Origin: Bacillus sp. BGMRC 2118 | Lineage (GTDB): Bacteria > Bacillota > Bacilli > Bacillales > SA4 | NCBI GenBank assembly: GCA_008364785.1 | Contig: VTTJ01000005.1 | Location: 62,001-126,000 of the forward strand | DNA length: 64,000 bases | Direction: 5' to 3' | In this document: piece after piece, positions 18,768 through 27,683 of the stretch | Layout: the number at the start of each line of letters is the position of its first letter | Position numbering within the stretch: the stretch's first letter is position 1 | Made by a program: the position numbers and the translations under genes | Notes under the pieces: model-generated | The model's database searches: none | What the model saw: only the letters and a program-made list of their open reading frames with translations | What the model was told of the DNA's origin: nothing

Positions 18768-20429
18768 TTAGATTTCCATGATGATTGGTAAAATCATCGG
18801 TCTGCGCTTTGTCTTTTCATAAAGGAACTGGTTTAATGAATCACGAATATTTATTTTTAGTGATGACCAATCTACAATTTGGTCTTGAATACATTTTTGC
18901 ATAATCCCCTTGACTAGGTCTGTTGCGTCTACTAATAGTTTTTCTGACTCTCTTACATAAACAAAACCTCTTGAAATAATTTCAGGACCAGCAATAAGCT
19001 CATTTCTTGACCTACTTAGCGTAACTACCACAACTAGTATGCCGTCTTGTGACAATAATCTGCGATCTCTTAAGACAATATTTCCGATATCACCAATACC
19101 GAGACCGTCAATCAGTACATTCCCTGCATACACTTTTGATCCATAGGTTGCTTCACCTTTATAGAAATCCACTGCTTCGCCTTTGTCTAAAAGAAATATA
19201 TGATCTTCCGGAATTCCAATAGATTGTGCAACTTTTGAATGGGCTTTTTGCATTCTGTATTCACCATGAATAGGAATAACATATTGAGGCTTCATTAAGT
19301 TCAACATTAGTTTAATATCCTCTTGGCTACCATGTCCAGATACGTGCATTTTGTTCTTTCCTGACACAACGGTTGCTCCTGCACGATATATTAAATCGAC
19401 TGATCTTGCAATACTAATTTCCGTAGCCGGAGTTGGAGCAGCTGCTAAAATCACAGTATCTCCTTTTGTCACTTGTATTTGCTTATGAGTACCCTTTGCA
19501 ATCTTAGCAAGTGCACTTACTGGTTCACCTTGACTGCTTGAAGTTACGATAATCATTTCACGTGGAGATAATTTTGAAATCTCATTAAAAGAGACCACAA
19601 CGTTCTCTGGTAAAGTTAAATATCCAAGATTTTGAGCAATCTCAACCATACGTTGAATCTTCGCACCAACGAATGCAACTTTCCTGCCACTTTCTGCAGC
19701 TGCCTGAAGCAAACCTTGAGTGCGTTGAATATTGGTTGCATACGTTACGACGACTACTCGCCCAGATGCCTTATAAAACGCCTCACTAAATTCCTGACCA
19801 ACTTGTTGTTCAGAACCGGAAAACCCTGGTTTCTCAGCATTTATGCTGTCTGAAAGTAGACAGAGTACCCCTTTATTCCCAATTCGGGCCATTTTATCTA
19901 AATCTGAACCAAAAAGATGTGCAGAAGTTGGATCAAATTTATAATCTCCTGTATGTACAACCGCCCCTTGTGGTGTATCAATAATTACACCAACAGAACC
20001 AGGTATGCTATGTGTTGTTCTAAAGAAGCTAATAGATATTCCATCAAAGTTTAAATTACTTTCATGTGTAATTTCATGAAGTGCATACGGAGTATTCACT
20101 CCTTCTAACTCCTCTTTTACTAATTGAAGTGTAAATTTAGTGCCATACACCGGTACATTTAATTTTCGTAATATGTAAGGCAATGCACCAATATGTTCCT
20201 CATGACCATGTGTTAAAAAAATACCCTTAACCTTTTCCTTGTTGTCAACAAGGTAAGTTATATCTGGTATTACCATATCAATACCTAACATTTCATCTGC
20301 TGGAATCATTAATCCAGCATCAATCACAAAAATTTGACTATTTGTTTCAAGAACATACATGTTCTTGCCAATTTCCCCAACTCCACCCAGGGCAAAGATT
20401 TTTACTTTATCTGTTTCTCTTGTACTCAC
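18768..20429 (-). CDS. rnjB: RNase J-family ribonuclease (RnjB type)
   Basis: Metallo-beta-lactamase/beta-CASP nuclease of 553 residues that, in the family, works in mRNA decay and processing, usually as a J1/J2 complex. The metal motif is THGHEEHIGALPYI (HxHxEH, with Glu where the classic motif has Asp), followed by GSVGVIIDTPQGAVVHTGD, the beta-CASP SGHGSQEDI and a C-terminal domain. An ATG at 20433-20435 lies only 2 bases from AGGAGG; the GTG at 20427-20429 is 8 bases away and is my choice. Position beside tepA and length mark it as RnjB rather than RnjA. Confidence 0.88.
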   Translation of the reverse strand: MSTRETDKVKIFALGGVGEIGKNMYVLETNSQIFVIDAGLMIPADEMLGIDMVIPDITYLVDNKEKVKGIFLTHGHEEHIGALPYILRKLNVPVYGTKFTLQLVKEELEGVNTPYALHEITHESNLNFDGISISFFRTTHSIPGSVGVIIDTPQGAVVHTGDYKFDPTSAHLFGSDLDKMARIGNKGVLCLLSDSINAEKPGFSGSEQQVGQEFSEAFYKASGRVVVVTYATNIQRTQGLLQAAAESGRKVAFVGAKIQRMVEIAQNLGYLTLPENVVVSFNEISKLSPREMIIVTSSSQGEPVSALAKIAKGTHKQIQVTKGDTVILAAAPTPATEISIARSVDLIYRAGATVVSGKNKMHVSGHGSQEDIKLMLNLMKPQYVIPIHGEYRMQKAHSKVAQSIGIPEDHIFLLDKGEAVDFYKGEATYGSKVYAGNVLIDGLGIGDIGNIVLRDRRLLSQDGILVVVVTLSRSRNELIAGPEIISRGFVYVRESEKLLVDATDLVKGIMQKCIQDQIVDWSSLKINIRDSLNQFLYEKTKRRPMILPIIMEI

Positions 20430-20964
20430 TGTCATATCCTCCTATGTCCTTTAGAAAAAAACGTATTCCTCTATCCATATGAAATAGAGTTGAGCTTTGT
20501 TTTTCTTTACCATTTCCTATAATTCTTATTTAAAAATCTTTTTAATTAAGGCTCTATTAAACAATGTTGTTCTTTAGCCAATTCAATCACACAAATATCC
20601 CTAATCATCAACGTACTGATTTTGTTGAGCCACATGAAATATCTTAAAAGCTCTTTTATTGATACTAAAGAGTGGATTGCTTGCTCTAACACAGCCTTAA
20701 CTAAATATATTTAATAACATACCATCATCCATAAAAATACAGCTTTTAGATGTGGTGAAATAGTTCTTAAGAAGAAATATAGATTCGAGCCAGTTACATA
20801 AGCCCCACTGCCTATACTGTCATCGAGTCATAATAGTCCGTACAATAGCTTATCCACATTATAACTGAAGAAAGAATTGGAATACAAGTTAAATAATAGA
20901 AAGAAAAACATGGATGACTGATTTTATTGGTTCATTTTATTTCAATAACTGCCACAAATAGTAG
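20430..20964 (-). other. dapA-rnjB intergenic region holding repeat-like sequence
   Basis: About 535 bases without a supportable gene, long for this compact region. It holds a 155-base element with TTAAGGCT/AGCCTTAA ends at 20546-20700 and AT-rich, unclassified sequence at 20701-20964. The rnjB promoter must lie here, but I see no convincing hexamer pair. The content looks like relics of mobile DNA rather than a regulatory array. Confidence 0.5.
20546..20700. repeat. MITE-like element with 8-base terminal inverted repeats
   Basis: TTAAGGCT at 20546-20553 and AGCCTTAA at 20693-20700 are exact reverse complements and the similarity continues imperfectly inward (next bases CTATTAAA versus GTGTTAGA). 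The interior has stop codons in every frame and no gene. This is the size and form of a degraded miniature transposable element. Target-site duplication is not clear. Confidence 0.5.
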
Positions 20965-20989
20965 AAAAAACAGCCAAAAGGCTGTTTTT
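20964..20989 (-). terminator. Terminator after dapA
   Basis: CAGCC-AAAA-GGCTG stem (20971-20984) flanked by A and T runs; on the minus strand it ends in TTTTTT. It abuts the dapA stop codon. Confidence 0.85.
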
Positions 20990-21860
20990 AAAGGATTGGT
21001 TTAATAGTTGACACTAATGTATTTCGTTCTTGTTCATTTAACGGGACAAGTGGTAACCTAACGGATCCAACATCCAGCCCTTTAAGTTGTAGAGCAGTCT
21101 TTACAGGCGTTGGACTTGGCGCTTTGAAAAGTGCCTTCATCATGGGTAGAAGTTTTTGGTGTTCTTTTGCTGCTTCTTTATAGTTACCTGATTCAAAATT
21201 AGCAATCATCGCTTGCATTTCATTGCCCATTATATGGGATGCTACGGAAACTACTCCAGCTCCTCCAATTGCAAGTACTGGGAGTGTAATTCCATCATCT
21301 CCACTATATAATACAAACTCATCTGGAGTATTTGCTATAATTTCAGTCATTGCATCTAAATCACCACTAGCTTCTTTCACTGCTACCACATTTGGAATTT
21401 CAGCTAATCGAACGATTGTTTCAACTGACATATTGACAACTGATCTTCCCGGTATATTGTACAGCATTACTGGAAGTTTCGTTGATTCAGCAATTGTCTT
21501 AAAATGTTGATACATTCCGTCTTGGCTAGGCTTATTGTAATAAGGAGCAACAAGCATGATGGCGTCGACACCGGCTTCCTCAGCCTTTTTCGTTAAATCA
21601 ATGGATTGTCTTGTATTGTTACTACCCGTTCCCGCTATAACTGGAACTCTCTTATCGACTACTTTCACAACATGCTTAAATAACGCAACTTTTTCTTCTG
21701 ATGTTAAGGTTGGTGATTCACCAGTAGTACCTGCAACTACTAATGAGTCTGTACCGTTGCTTATGAGATAGTTTACAAGTTGGGTCGTCTTTGCAAAGTC
21801 AATGTTACCTTTCGTATCAAAAGGCGTCACCATTGCTGTAGATACTTTTCCGAAGTTCAT
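20988..21860 (-). CDS. dapA: 4-hydroxy-tetrahydrodipicolinate synthase
   Basis: Lyase of 290 residues condensing pyruvate with aspartate semialdehyde, entry to lysine, diaminopimelate and dipicolinate synthesis. Motifs: VVAGTTGESPTLT, the tyrosine region VAPYYNKPSQDG and the Schiff-base lysine in VVAVKEASGD (about residue 161). Starts 20 bases downstream of dapG with a good ribosome site, so the two are one transcript with asd. In sporulating bacteria this step also supplies dipicolinate. Confidence 0.97.
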   Translation of the reverse strand: MNFGKVSTAMVTPFDTKGNIDFAKTTQLVNYLISNGTDSLVVAGTTGESPTLTSEEKVALFKHVVKVVDKRVPVIAGTGSNNTRQSIDLTKKAEEAGVDAIMLVAPYYNKPSQDGMYQHFKTIAESTKLPVMLYNIPGRSVVNMSVETIVRLAEIPNVVAVKEASGDLDAMTEIIANTPDEFVLYSGDDGITLPVLAIGGAGVVSVASHIMGNEMQAMIANFESGNYKEAAKEHQKLLPMMKALFKAPSPTPVKTALQLKGLDVGSVRLPLVPLNEQERNTLVSTIKPIL

Positions 21861-21880
21861 GTAAATCCTCCTAATGAAAT

Positions 21881-23107
21881 TTATTCATTTTCTTCCTCTG
21901 AAAGTTGAAAGGCAGTATGCAGAGCATTAACAGCTTCCACGAGATTATCTTCTTTCACCAATACCCAAATTGTTGTATTGCTGTCAGCTGATTGCAGAAT
22001 TTGAATTCCATTTTCTGATAGTGCTGTTACAATCTTAGATGTAACACCAGGAACTCCATTAATTCCGGCGCCAACCGCGGATACCTTTGCACAATTTCTT
22101 GTTACAACGGGTTCATAGCCAATGTTGCCTAGAATATCAATTGCTTTATCTGTATTCTCACCAGAAACAGTATACACAACTTCTGTAGGTGTTATGTTAA
22201 AGAAGTCGACACTAATTTCAGCGCTTGCCATTGCCTTAAATACTTCTTTTTGTGTATCGTAATGTCCTTCTTTTGAAAAGACTTTAATTTGTGTCACATC
22301 TGAAACATGTGCAATACCGGTAATAAGACGATCTTTAAACTCTACTCCTAATTTAGCTTCGTTTAACGACGTCACTAGAGTACCTTCTGATTTTGAATAT
22401 GTTGATCTAACTCTCATTGGTATTTTTCCGTGCATTGCAATTTCTACAGCTCGAGGGTGAATGACCTTTGCTCCTTGATATGCCATATTGCATATTTCTG
22501 TATACGTCACGACGTTAATTGGTCGTGCATCTTCTACTATACGGGGATCTGCTGTCATAACCCCTTCAACATCTGTGAATATATCTATCCACTCAGCATT
22601 TAACGCAACACCTAAGGCAGATGCTGATGTGTCACTGCCACCTCGGCCTAATGTTGTAACATCACCATTTTTAGATACTCCCTGGAAGCCTGCTACTACC
22701 ACTACGTCAAACTCGTTAAGCAATTCCCTTAGTTCATCACATTCCATATCAATGATCTTAGCATGCTGGTGGTCATTGTTCGTTCTAAAGCCAGCCTTTG
22801 ATCCGGTAATTGCTGTTGCTTTTATACCCGTTTGATTTAATTCATTTGAAAAAACAACGGAAGATATTACTTCACCACAAGAAACTAATAAATCATATTC
22901 ACGCTTGCTAACAATACCTTTCGTCCCGTTTACTAGTCCAAGCAGTGTGTCCGTAGCATATGGATCTCCTTCTCTCCCCATTGCTGATACAACAGTTACA
23001 ACTTTATATCCTTCACTTAATGCATCCTGAATGTGTCCGATCGCATATTTGCGACTATCTTCATTCTTTACTGAAGTTCCACCGAACTTTTGTACGATTA
23101 TTTTCAT
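21881..23107 (-). CDS. dapG: Aspartokinase I (diaminopimelate-sensitive type)
   Basis: Aspartate kinase of 408 residues: KFGGTSVKNEDSR nucleotide-binding start, TLGRGGSDTSASALGVAL, then IDIFTDVEGVMTADPRIV. Two ACT domains lie in the C-terminal third (about residues 255-400), where the feedback ligand binds. By position between asd and dapA and lack of an internal second start it is the B. subtilis DapG type, which feeds peptidoglycan and spore dipicolinate; the inhibitor assignment (meso-DAP) is from family knowledge. Confidence 0.92.
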   Translation of the reverse strand: MKIIVQKFGGTSVKNEDSRKYAIGHIQDALSEGYKVVTVVSAMGREGDPYATDTLLGLVNGTKGIVSKREYDLLVSCGEVISSVVFSNELNQTGIKATAITGSKAGFRTNNDHQHAKIIDMECDELRELLNEFDVVVVAGFQGVSKNGDVTTLGRGGSDTSASALGVALNAEWIDIFTDVEGVMTADPRIVEDARPINVVTYTEICNMAYQGAKVIHPRAVEIAMHGKIPMRVRSTYSKSEGTLVTSLNEAKLGVEFKDRLITGIAHVSDVTQIKVFSKEGHYDTQKEVFKAMASAEISVDFFNITPTEVVYTVSGENTDKAIDILGNIGYEPVVTRNCAKVSAVGAGINGVPGVTSKIVTALSENGIQILQSADSNTTIWVLVKEDNLVEAVNALHTAFQLSEEENE

Positions 23108-23159
23108 CTCTCCACCTCGTCTTTTGCCTGAGGATCAAAGAAAGGGAGAATACATCTCC

Positions 23160-24200
23160 CTACTTAACTAACCCAAGCTTCACTAAGCTTTCAGCAATTT
23201 GGACTGAGTTCCAAGCTGCACCTTTTAATAAATTATCTGAAACCACCCACATGTGGAAACCTTTATCATCTGTCAGATCTTTACGAATTCGGCCAACAAA
23301 TACGTCATTTTTACCAACTGCATGAGCAGGCATCGGATAAATCTGTTCATTAATATCATCTTGCAGAGTAACACCGTCAGCAGTAGCTAACAATTCTTGT
23401 ATCTCTTTAGCGGTTACGTTTGATTTTTCAATCTCAACAAACACACTCTCAGAATGTCCTGTTGCAACCGGAAGACGGACACACGTTGCTGCAACCGGTA
23501 TATCTGCTTCCATGATTTTTTTCGTTTCATTAATCATTTTCATCTCTTCAAAAGTAAAGCCATTATCTTGAAACTTATCTATTTGAGGAATTGCATTGAA
23601 TGCAATTTGATATTTCTTTTTATCTGAACCAACAGGTAAAATTGATGGAGTATGCTCTTCCCCGTTAATCAATGCTTTTGTTTGGTTCATTAATTCATCA
23701 ACAGCGGCTGCTCCAGCACCAGAAACTGCTTGATAAGTCGATACGATAATTCTCTTTAGGCCATATGCCTTGCGAATTGGTTCTAATGCAACAACCATTT
23801 GAATGGTAGAGCAATTTGGATTTGCAATAATTCCATTATGGTTATGAAGTGCATGCTCGTTAACTTCAGGAACCACTAAAGGTGTGTTTTCATCCATTCT
23901 AAACGCACTCGTATTATCTACTACAATTGCTCCGCGCTTAACTGCCTCAGGAGCAAGTACTTTGGAAACAGATCCTCCGGCACTAAACAATGCAATTTGA
24001 ACACCTTCAAAGCTTTCAGGTGTTGCCTCTTGCACAACAACTTCTTCACCTTTAAACATAACCTTTTTACCAGCTGAACGCTTTGATGATAGAAGTGTTA
24101 ATTTTGATATAGGAAAATCTCTAGTTTCTAGAGTTTTTATCATTTGTTCTCCAACTGCACCTGTTGCACCAACAACTGCAACATGAAAACCTTTATTCAT
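23160..24200 (-). CDS. asd: Aspartate-semialdehyde dehydrogenase
   Basis: Enzyme of 346 residues reducing aspartyl phosphate to the semialdehyde. NADP-binding motif [13 protein letters not shown], nucleophile cysteine in NPNCSTIQM (about residue 127) and active-site histidine in [12 protein letters not shown]. The frame opens at a TTG (24218), but GGAAGGGG places the true ATG at 24198-24200, which gives the family's usual 346 residues. First gene of asd-dapG-dapA. Confidence 0.96.
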   Translation of the reverse strand: MNKGFHVAVVGATGAVGEQMIKTLETRDFPISKLTLLSSKRSAGKKVMFKGEEVVVQEATPESFEGVQIALFSAGGSVSKVLAPEAVKRGAIVVDNTSAFRMDENTPLVVPEVNEHALHNHNGIIANPNCSTIQMVVALEPIRKAYGLKRIIVSTYQAVSGAGAAAVDELMNQTKALINGEEHTPSILPVGSDKKKYQIAFNAIPQIDKFQDNGFTFEEMKMINETKKIMEADIPVAATCVRLPVATGHSESVFVEIEKSNVTAKEIQELLATADGVTLQDDINEQIYPMPAHAVGKNDVFVGRIRKDLTDDKGFHMWVVSDNLLKGAAWNSVQIAESLVKLGLVK

Positions 24201-24248
24201 TATATATTCCCCTTCCAATAACTAATCAAAAATTAAATGCCAAGCCAA

Positions 24249-24298
24249 TGAAGGAGAAAACGGCTTAGTCTCTCCTTCAATTATTACATATAATTGTA
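24249..24298 (-). promoter_or_regulatory. asd upstream hairpin and candidate extended -10
   Basis: TGAAGGAGA (24249-24257) pairs perfectly with TCTCCTTCA (24271-24279). Its minus-strand tail has few T, so it looks weak as a terminator. Just upstream on the transcript, TGATACAAT provides an extended -10 (TACAAT 24293-24298) with a poor -35. If that is the asd promoter, the stem lies in its leader. Confidence 0.4.
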
Positions 24299-24331
24299 TC
24301 ATATCGATTCGTTTTAGAAGAGTATATTTTT

Positions 24332-24937
24332 CTATTCCTCATCTAAAAATCGTTCTACAATAACTGGCTGAACTTGCTTTCCTTCTAGAGCTGCTAACAC
24401 AGTATCGTGCAGACTCTCCATTCTAGCAACCATTGAGTTTGGTTTCTTATCAGGTGCGTCTTGACCAAATGGAATGAAATAGATGTTTTTCGTTGCCATT
24501 AATCTCATTAAATTTACCCCATTAAGACCAAGTGCATCGTTAGTGGATATACCGAGAACGACTGGCTTTCCGTTTCTCAATGTTGCTTTTGCTGCCATTA
24601 ATACAGGGCTATCTGTCATTGCATTGGCAAATTTACTCATAGAATTTCCTGTGAGTGGAGCAACAATCATGCAATCTAGTGGAATTTTAGGACCAAGTGG
24701 TTCAGCTCCTACGATTGAGTCAATAATTTTGTTTCCTGTAATTTCTTCTAATTTTGCTACCCAATCTTCCCCTTTACCAAATCTAGTATTTGTGTTCATT
24801 ACTGTATGTGTAGCAACAGGAAGGACTTCTGCCCCCTCGTCAATTAGCTTTTGCAATTGTGGCATAACTGCATCATACGTACAATGTGAACCTGTTAAAC
24901 CAAACCCAATTCTTTTTCCTTTTAAAGACGTCATCAT
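24332..24937 (-). CDS. spoVFB: Dipicolinate synthase subunit B
   Basis: Flavoprotein-family subunit of 201 residues. With subunit A it makes dipicolinic acid, the spore-core calcium chelator, in the mother cell. Motifs: GKRIGFGLTGSHCTYD, VAPLTGNSMSKFANAMTDSP and NGKPVVLGISTNDALG. ATG follows the spoVFA stop with no gap and AAAGGGG 6 bases upstream, so both are co-translated. Next gene downstream is asd, which makes its precursor. Confidence 0.95.
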   Translation of the reverse strand: MMTSLKGKRIGFGLTGSHCTYDAVMPQLQKLIDEGAEVLPVATHTVMNTNTRFGKGEDWVAKLEEITGNKIIDSIVGAEPLGPKIPLDCMIVAPLTGNSMSKFANAMTDSPVLMAAKATLRNGKPVVLGISTNDALGLNGVNLMRLMATKNIYFIPFGQDAPDKKPNSMVARMESLHDTVLAALEGKQVQPVIVERFLDEE

Positions 24938-25834
24938 TCACTTCCCCTTTCTACTCAATAGATCTTCCCTAAGCAACTGTGCCATCACATTCGCAACAAT
25001 TTGGCCAGCGGTTTTCGGTGCAACTACTCCTGGAAGTCCTGGTGCCAAGAGTGCTTTAATTCCTCTTTTTTCGGCATATCTAAAATCAGTACCACCAGGT
25101 TTCGAAGCTAAATCAATGATTAACGTGTTAGGCAGCATTTTTGAAATCACACTTGATGTTACAATGTGGTGAGGAATCGTATTGATACATATATCAATAT
25201 CTGCTACTTCTTCTTCCAACCTATCTAGGTGAAATGGCTTCATTCCCATCTCAAATACACGAGCAAGATGCTCACTTTTTCTTGCTCCAACCTTCACATT
25301 TGCACCTAATGCGTCAAATGTTCTCGCTACACTAAAGCCAACCCGGCCTAACCCTAAAACTGCGATCCTAGAATTGTGAATCGTTATATCTGTATGTTGA
25401 ATTGCCATCATAATCGTTCCTTCTACTGTAGGAATAGAATTGTAAATGGCCACATCATCACGTTCAAATAACTTAACTAGCTTCCGTTTTGTTGAATTTA
25501 TTATATTGTCTAAATACTGGTTACTGATACCAGAGTAAATGGTACAATGCTCTGGAGTTTTTGCAACAAGTTCTTCAGTAAATACGACCGTTTCATTTGA
25601 GAAGATTGTATCTACTTCACCTTCACTATTTGCTCCTGATGCAGGAAGAATAATGGCATCGATGGTTGAAAAATCAACTTCATTGATTTGATCCTTCGAT
25701 GCACCCGTAAAATTATGATCAAGCTGATCAAAGCCAATTAATGATAGCTTTGCATCCAGCTCTGTTAGCTTCTTAATCACTTCAAGCTGTCTTGCATCTC
25801 CACCAATAACTGCAATATGCAATCCAGTTAACAT
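24938..25834 (-). CDS. spoVFA: Dipicolinate synthase subunit A
   Basis: Oxidoreductase-like subunit of 298 residues. N-terminal region LHIAVIGGDARQLEVIKKL, central Rossmann motif IAVLGLGRVGFSVARTF and C-terminal DLASKPGGTDFRYAEKRG. The open frame reaches 26032, but the ATG at 25832-25834 behind AAGGTG gives the known length. A sigma-K-like -10 is at 25905-25913 and a terminator separates it from ymxH, consistent with a late mother-cell transcript. Confidence 0.95.
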   Translation of the reverse strand: MLTGLHIAVIGGDARQLEVIKKLTELDAKLSLIGFDQLDHNFTGASKDQINEVDFSTIDAIILPASGANSEGEVDTIFSNETVVFTEELVAKTPEHCTIYSGISNQYLDNIINSTKRKLVKLFERDDVAIYNSIPTVEGTIMMAIQHTDITIHNSRIAVLGLGRVGFSVARTFDALGANVKVGARKSEHLARVFEMGMKPFHLDRLEEEVADIDICINTIPHHIVTSSVISKMLPNTLIIDLASKPGGTDFRYAEKRGIKALLAPGLPGVVAPKTAGQIVANVMAQLLREDLLSRKGK

Positions 25835-25904
25835 GGTTTTATTCACCTTCTTTTTGTAGTGTGGCAAATTAGTACTAAAACCGAGTAACACTCTCTTACT
25901 CACA

Positions 25905-25932
25905 CATCTTATGTAAGCAAATAAAATTAGGT
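25905..25932 (-). promoter_or_regulatory. Candidate sigma-K promoter of spoVFAB
   Basis: Minus strand CATAAGATG (25905-25913) resembles the sigma-K -10 (CATA-NNN-TA, one mismatch), with AC 17 bases upstream at 25931-25932. About 70 bases before spoVFA. The dipicolinate genes are sigma-K dependent in B. subtilis. Confidence 0.4.
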
Positions 25933-25973
25933 GAATGATTGAAAGTCTTTTCAACCAATTAAATGTGCCGACA

Positions 25974-26005
25974 AGAAAAAAGACTCTCCATTTAAATGGA
26001 AAGTC
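25974..26005 (-). terminator. Terminator after ymxH
   Basis: GACTTTCCATTT / AAATGGAGAGTC inverted repeat (25982-26005) with one mismatch each side, then TTTTTTCTT on the minus strand. Ends the ymxH transcript ahead of spoVFA. Confidence 0.75.
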
Positions 26006-26012
26006 CCTTGAG

Positions 26013-26288
26013 TTATTTATGTTTCGGTTCATACAAACTCTGGTAAGAGTGCTCTTCAGGTATATCTATAATAATCATATCCGTCCCAATTTTCTTTATG
26101 TGATGCCATGGTACCTTTATCTCGGATCCTTGCTTTCTAAAACCGAACCACTTAATAGTTGGAATAATAAACGCTTTAATGTGACCAGTTGTTTCGTCAA
26201 TCTCCAAATCGGTTTGCCCTAGTATACCTAATCTCTCTGCTTTTTTTAAATCAACAATCTCTTTGCCGCTTAATTCACTAAGTCTCAT
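26013..26288 (-). CDS. ymxH: YlmC/YmxH family sporulation protein
   Basis: PRC-barrel-like protein of 91 residues: LSELSGKEIVDLKKAERLG, LEIDETTGHIKAFIIP and VPWHHIKKIGTDMIIID. The YlmC/YmxH family is seen in spore formers and induced in sporulation, function not established. ATG preceded by TAGGAGGG. Between mlpA and spoVFA as in B. subtilis. Confidence 0.88.
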   Translation of the reverse strand: MRLSELSGKEIVDLKKAERLGILGQTDLEIDETTGHIKAFIIPTIKWFGFRKQGSEIKVPWHHIKKIGTDMIIIDIPEEHSYQSLYEPKHK

Positions 26289-26346
26289 TGATTAAATCCC
26301 CTCCTAAGTGGACTGTCTCTTACTTACAATTGTATCGACAGCTAGG

Positions 26347-26380
26347 CAAAAAAATACCTACAGATTTTACGTCTGTAGGC
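26347..26380 (-). terminator. Terminator after mlpA
   Basis: CCTACAGA (26357-26364) pairs with TCTGTAGG (26372-26379), loop of 7, then TATTTTTTT on the minus strand. Strong intrinsic terminator just after mlpA. Confidence 0.85.
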
Positions 26381-26392
26381 ATTTCATTCAGA

Positions 26393-27631
26393 TTAAGATA
26401 AAGATGCTGGTAAATTACCGTCTGGGCTAACGAGTGAAACAGAAGGTGCTGTACTAAATAATTTTCTTCCTAAATCATTTACGGTCTCTTCTGTTACCTC
26501 ATTAATACTTTCAAGTATTTCATCTAGTGAACGATGCTGCTTTAAAAGTAGCTCGTTCTTCCCATTCCTGCTCATACGGCTATTCGTACTTTCTAAACTC
26601 AGCATTAAGTTACCTTTAATCTGTTCTTTACTATTTTGCAGTTCTTTTGCTGTGATTCCTTTATCCATTAAGGTTTCCAGTGTATTTTGAATGGTTTCAT
26701 ATAACACATTTAATTGCTGGCTACCTGTACCACCGTAAACGGTTAACATCCCACCATCTTTGTAAGATGAATGATAGGAATAAACTGAATACGCTAGCCC
26801 ACGTTGTTCACGGACTTCTTGGAAAAGGCGGCTGCTCATACTTCCACCTAGTACATTATTTAATACAATTAAACTGTATATATCCTTATGTCCCACCGGC
26901 AACCCTTCGTAACCTAAACACAGATGTGCTTGTTCTGTATCCTTTTTACGAGATAGCTTTTCACTGTGAAATGATGGGGCCACTGTTTCTTTAGGTGTAG
27001 CTGTAGATTCAAACTCACCAAAATAATTTTCTATTTCTTTAATAAAAGACTCATCAATGTTACCTGCTACTGAAACCACAACATTTTCAGGAATATATGT
27101 TTCCTTCATATATTGACGCAGGCTGTCGCCATTAAACGTTGATAAGGTTTCTTCAGTCCCAAGAATAGGATAGCCTAGAGAGTGATCCTTATATGTAGCA
27201 CGACTGAGTAGGTCATGAACGATATCATCAGGAGTATCTTCATACATTTTTATTTCTTCATATACTACATTCTTTTCTTTTTTTAGTTCTTCTTCATCGA
27301 ATGTAGAGTTAAAGAACATGTCAGCGAGTACTTCTAAAGCATAATTGGAATGATCGTCTAACACTTTTGCATAGTAGCACGTATATTCTTTAGAAGTGAA
27401 TGCATTAACCTGCCCACCAATACTATCAAATGACTCTGCTATTTCTCTGGCAGAACGAGTTTTTGTCCCTTTAAAGAACATATGCTCTAAAAAGTGGGAT
27501 ACACCATTATTTTCTTTTGTCTCATTACGTGAACCAGTGCCAATCCATACACCTATGGCCACTGAGCGGACATGTGGAATATTTTCTAGTACAATTCTAA
27601 CTCCATTGTTACAAGTAAATTTTTTAATCAA
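26393..27631 (-). CDS. mlpA: M16 family zinc protease MlpA (YmxG)
   Basis: Processing-peptidase-like M16 protease of 412 residues with intact HxxEH in NNGVSHFLEHMFFKGT, and the third ligand region NVVYEEIKMYEDTP. Starts at TTG (27629-27631) with AGGAGG 8 bases upstream; no nearer ATG is supported. No signal peptide. Follows ylxY by about 50 bases. In B. subtilis MlpA affects production of extracellular proteases; the substrate is unknown. Confidence 0.9.
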   Translation of the reverse strand: MIKKFTCNNGVRIVLENIPHVRSVAIGVWIGTGSRNETKENNGVSHFLEHMFFKGTKTRSAREIAESFDSIGGQVNAFTSKEYTCYYAKVLDDHSNYALEVLADMFFNSTFDEEELKKEKNVVYEEIKMYEDTPDDIVHDLLSRATYKDHSLGYPILGTEETLSTFNGDSLRQYMKETYIPENVVVSVAGNIDESFIKEIENYFGEFESTATPKETVAPSFHSEKLSRKKDTEQAHLCLGYEGLPVGHKDIYSLIVLNNVLGGSMSSRLFQEVREQRGLAYSVYSYHSSYKDGGMLTVYGGTGSQQLNVLYETIQNTLETLMDKGITAKELQNSKEQIKGNLMLSLESTNSRMSRNGKNELLLKQHRSLDEILESINEVTEETVNDLGRKLFSTAPSVSLVSPDGNLPASLS

Positions 27632-27683
27632 GAATATTTCCTCCTATAGTGTTACATCTTCTAGCGTTTCTACAAGTATACGG

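Noticed and set aside
24201-24331. Lysine riboswitch ahead of asd-dapG-dapA
   Set aside because: The gap is too short for the lysine aptamer and lacks its conserved core; only one simple stem is seen.
24483-25172. Long plus-strand frame (229 codons) antisense to spoVFB/spoVFA
   Set aside because: Lies wholly opposite two well-identified genes, has no ribosome site and no recognisable protein motif.
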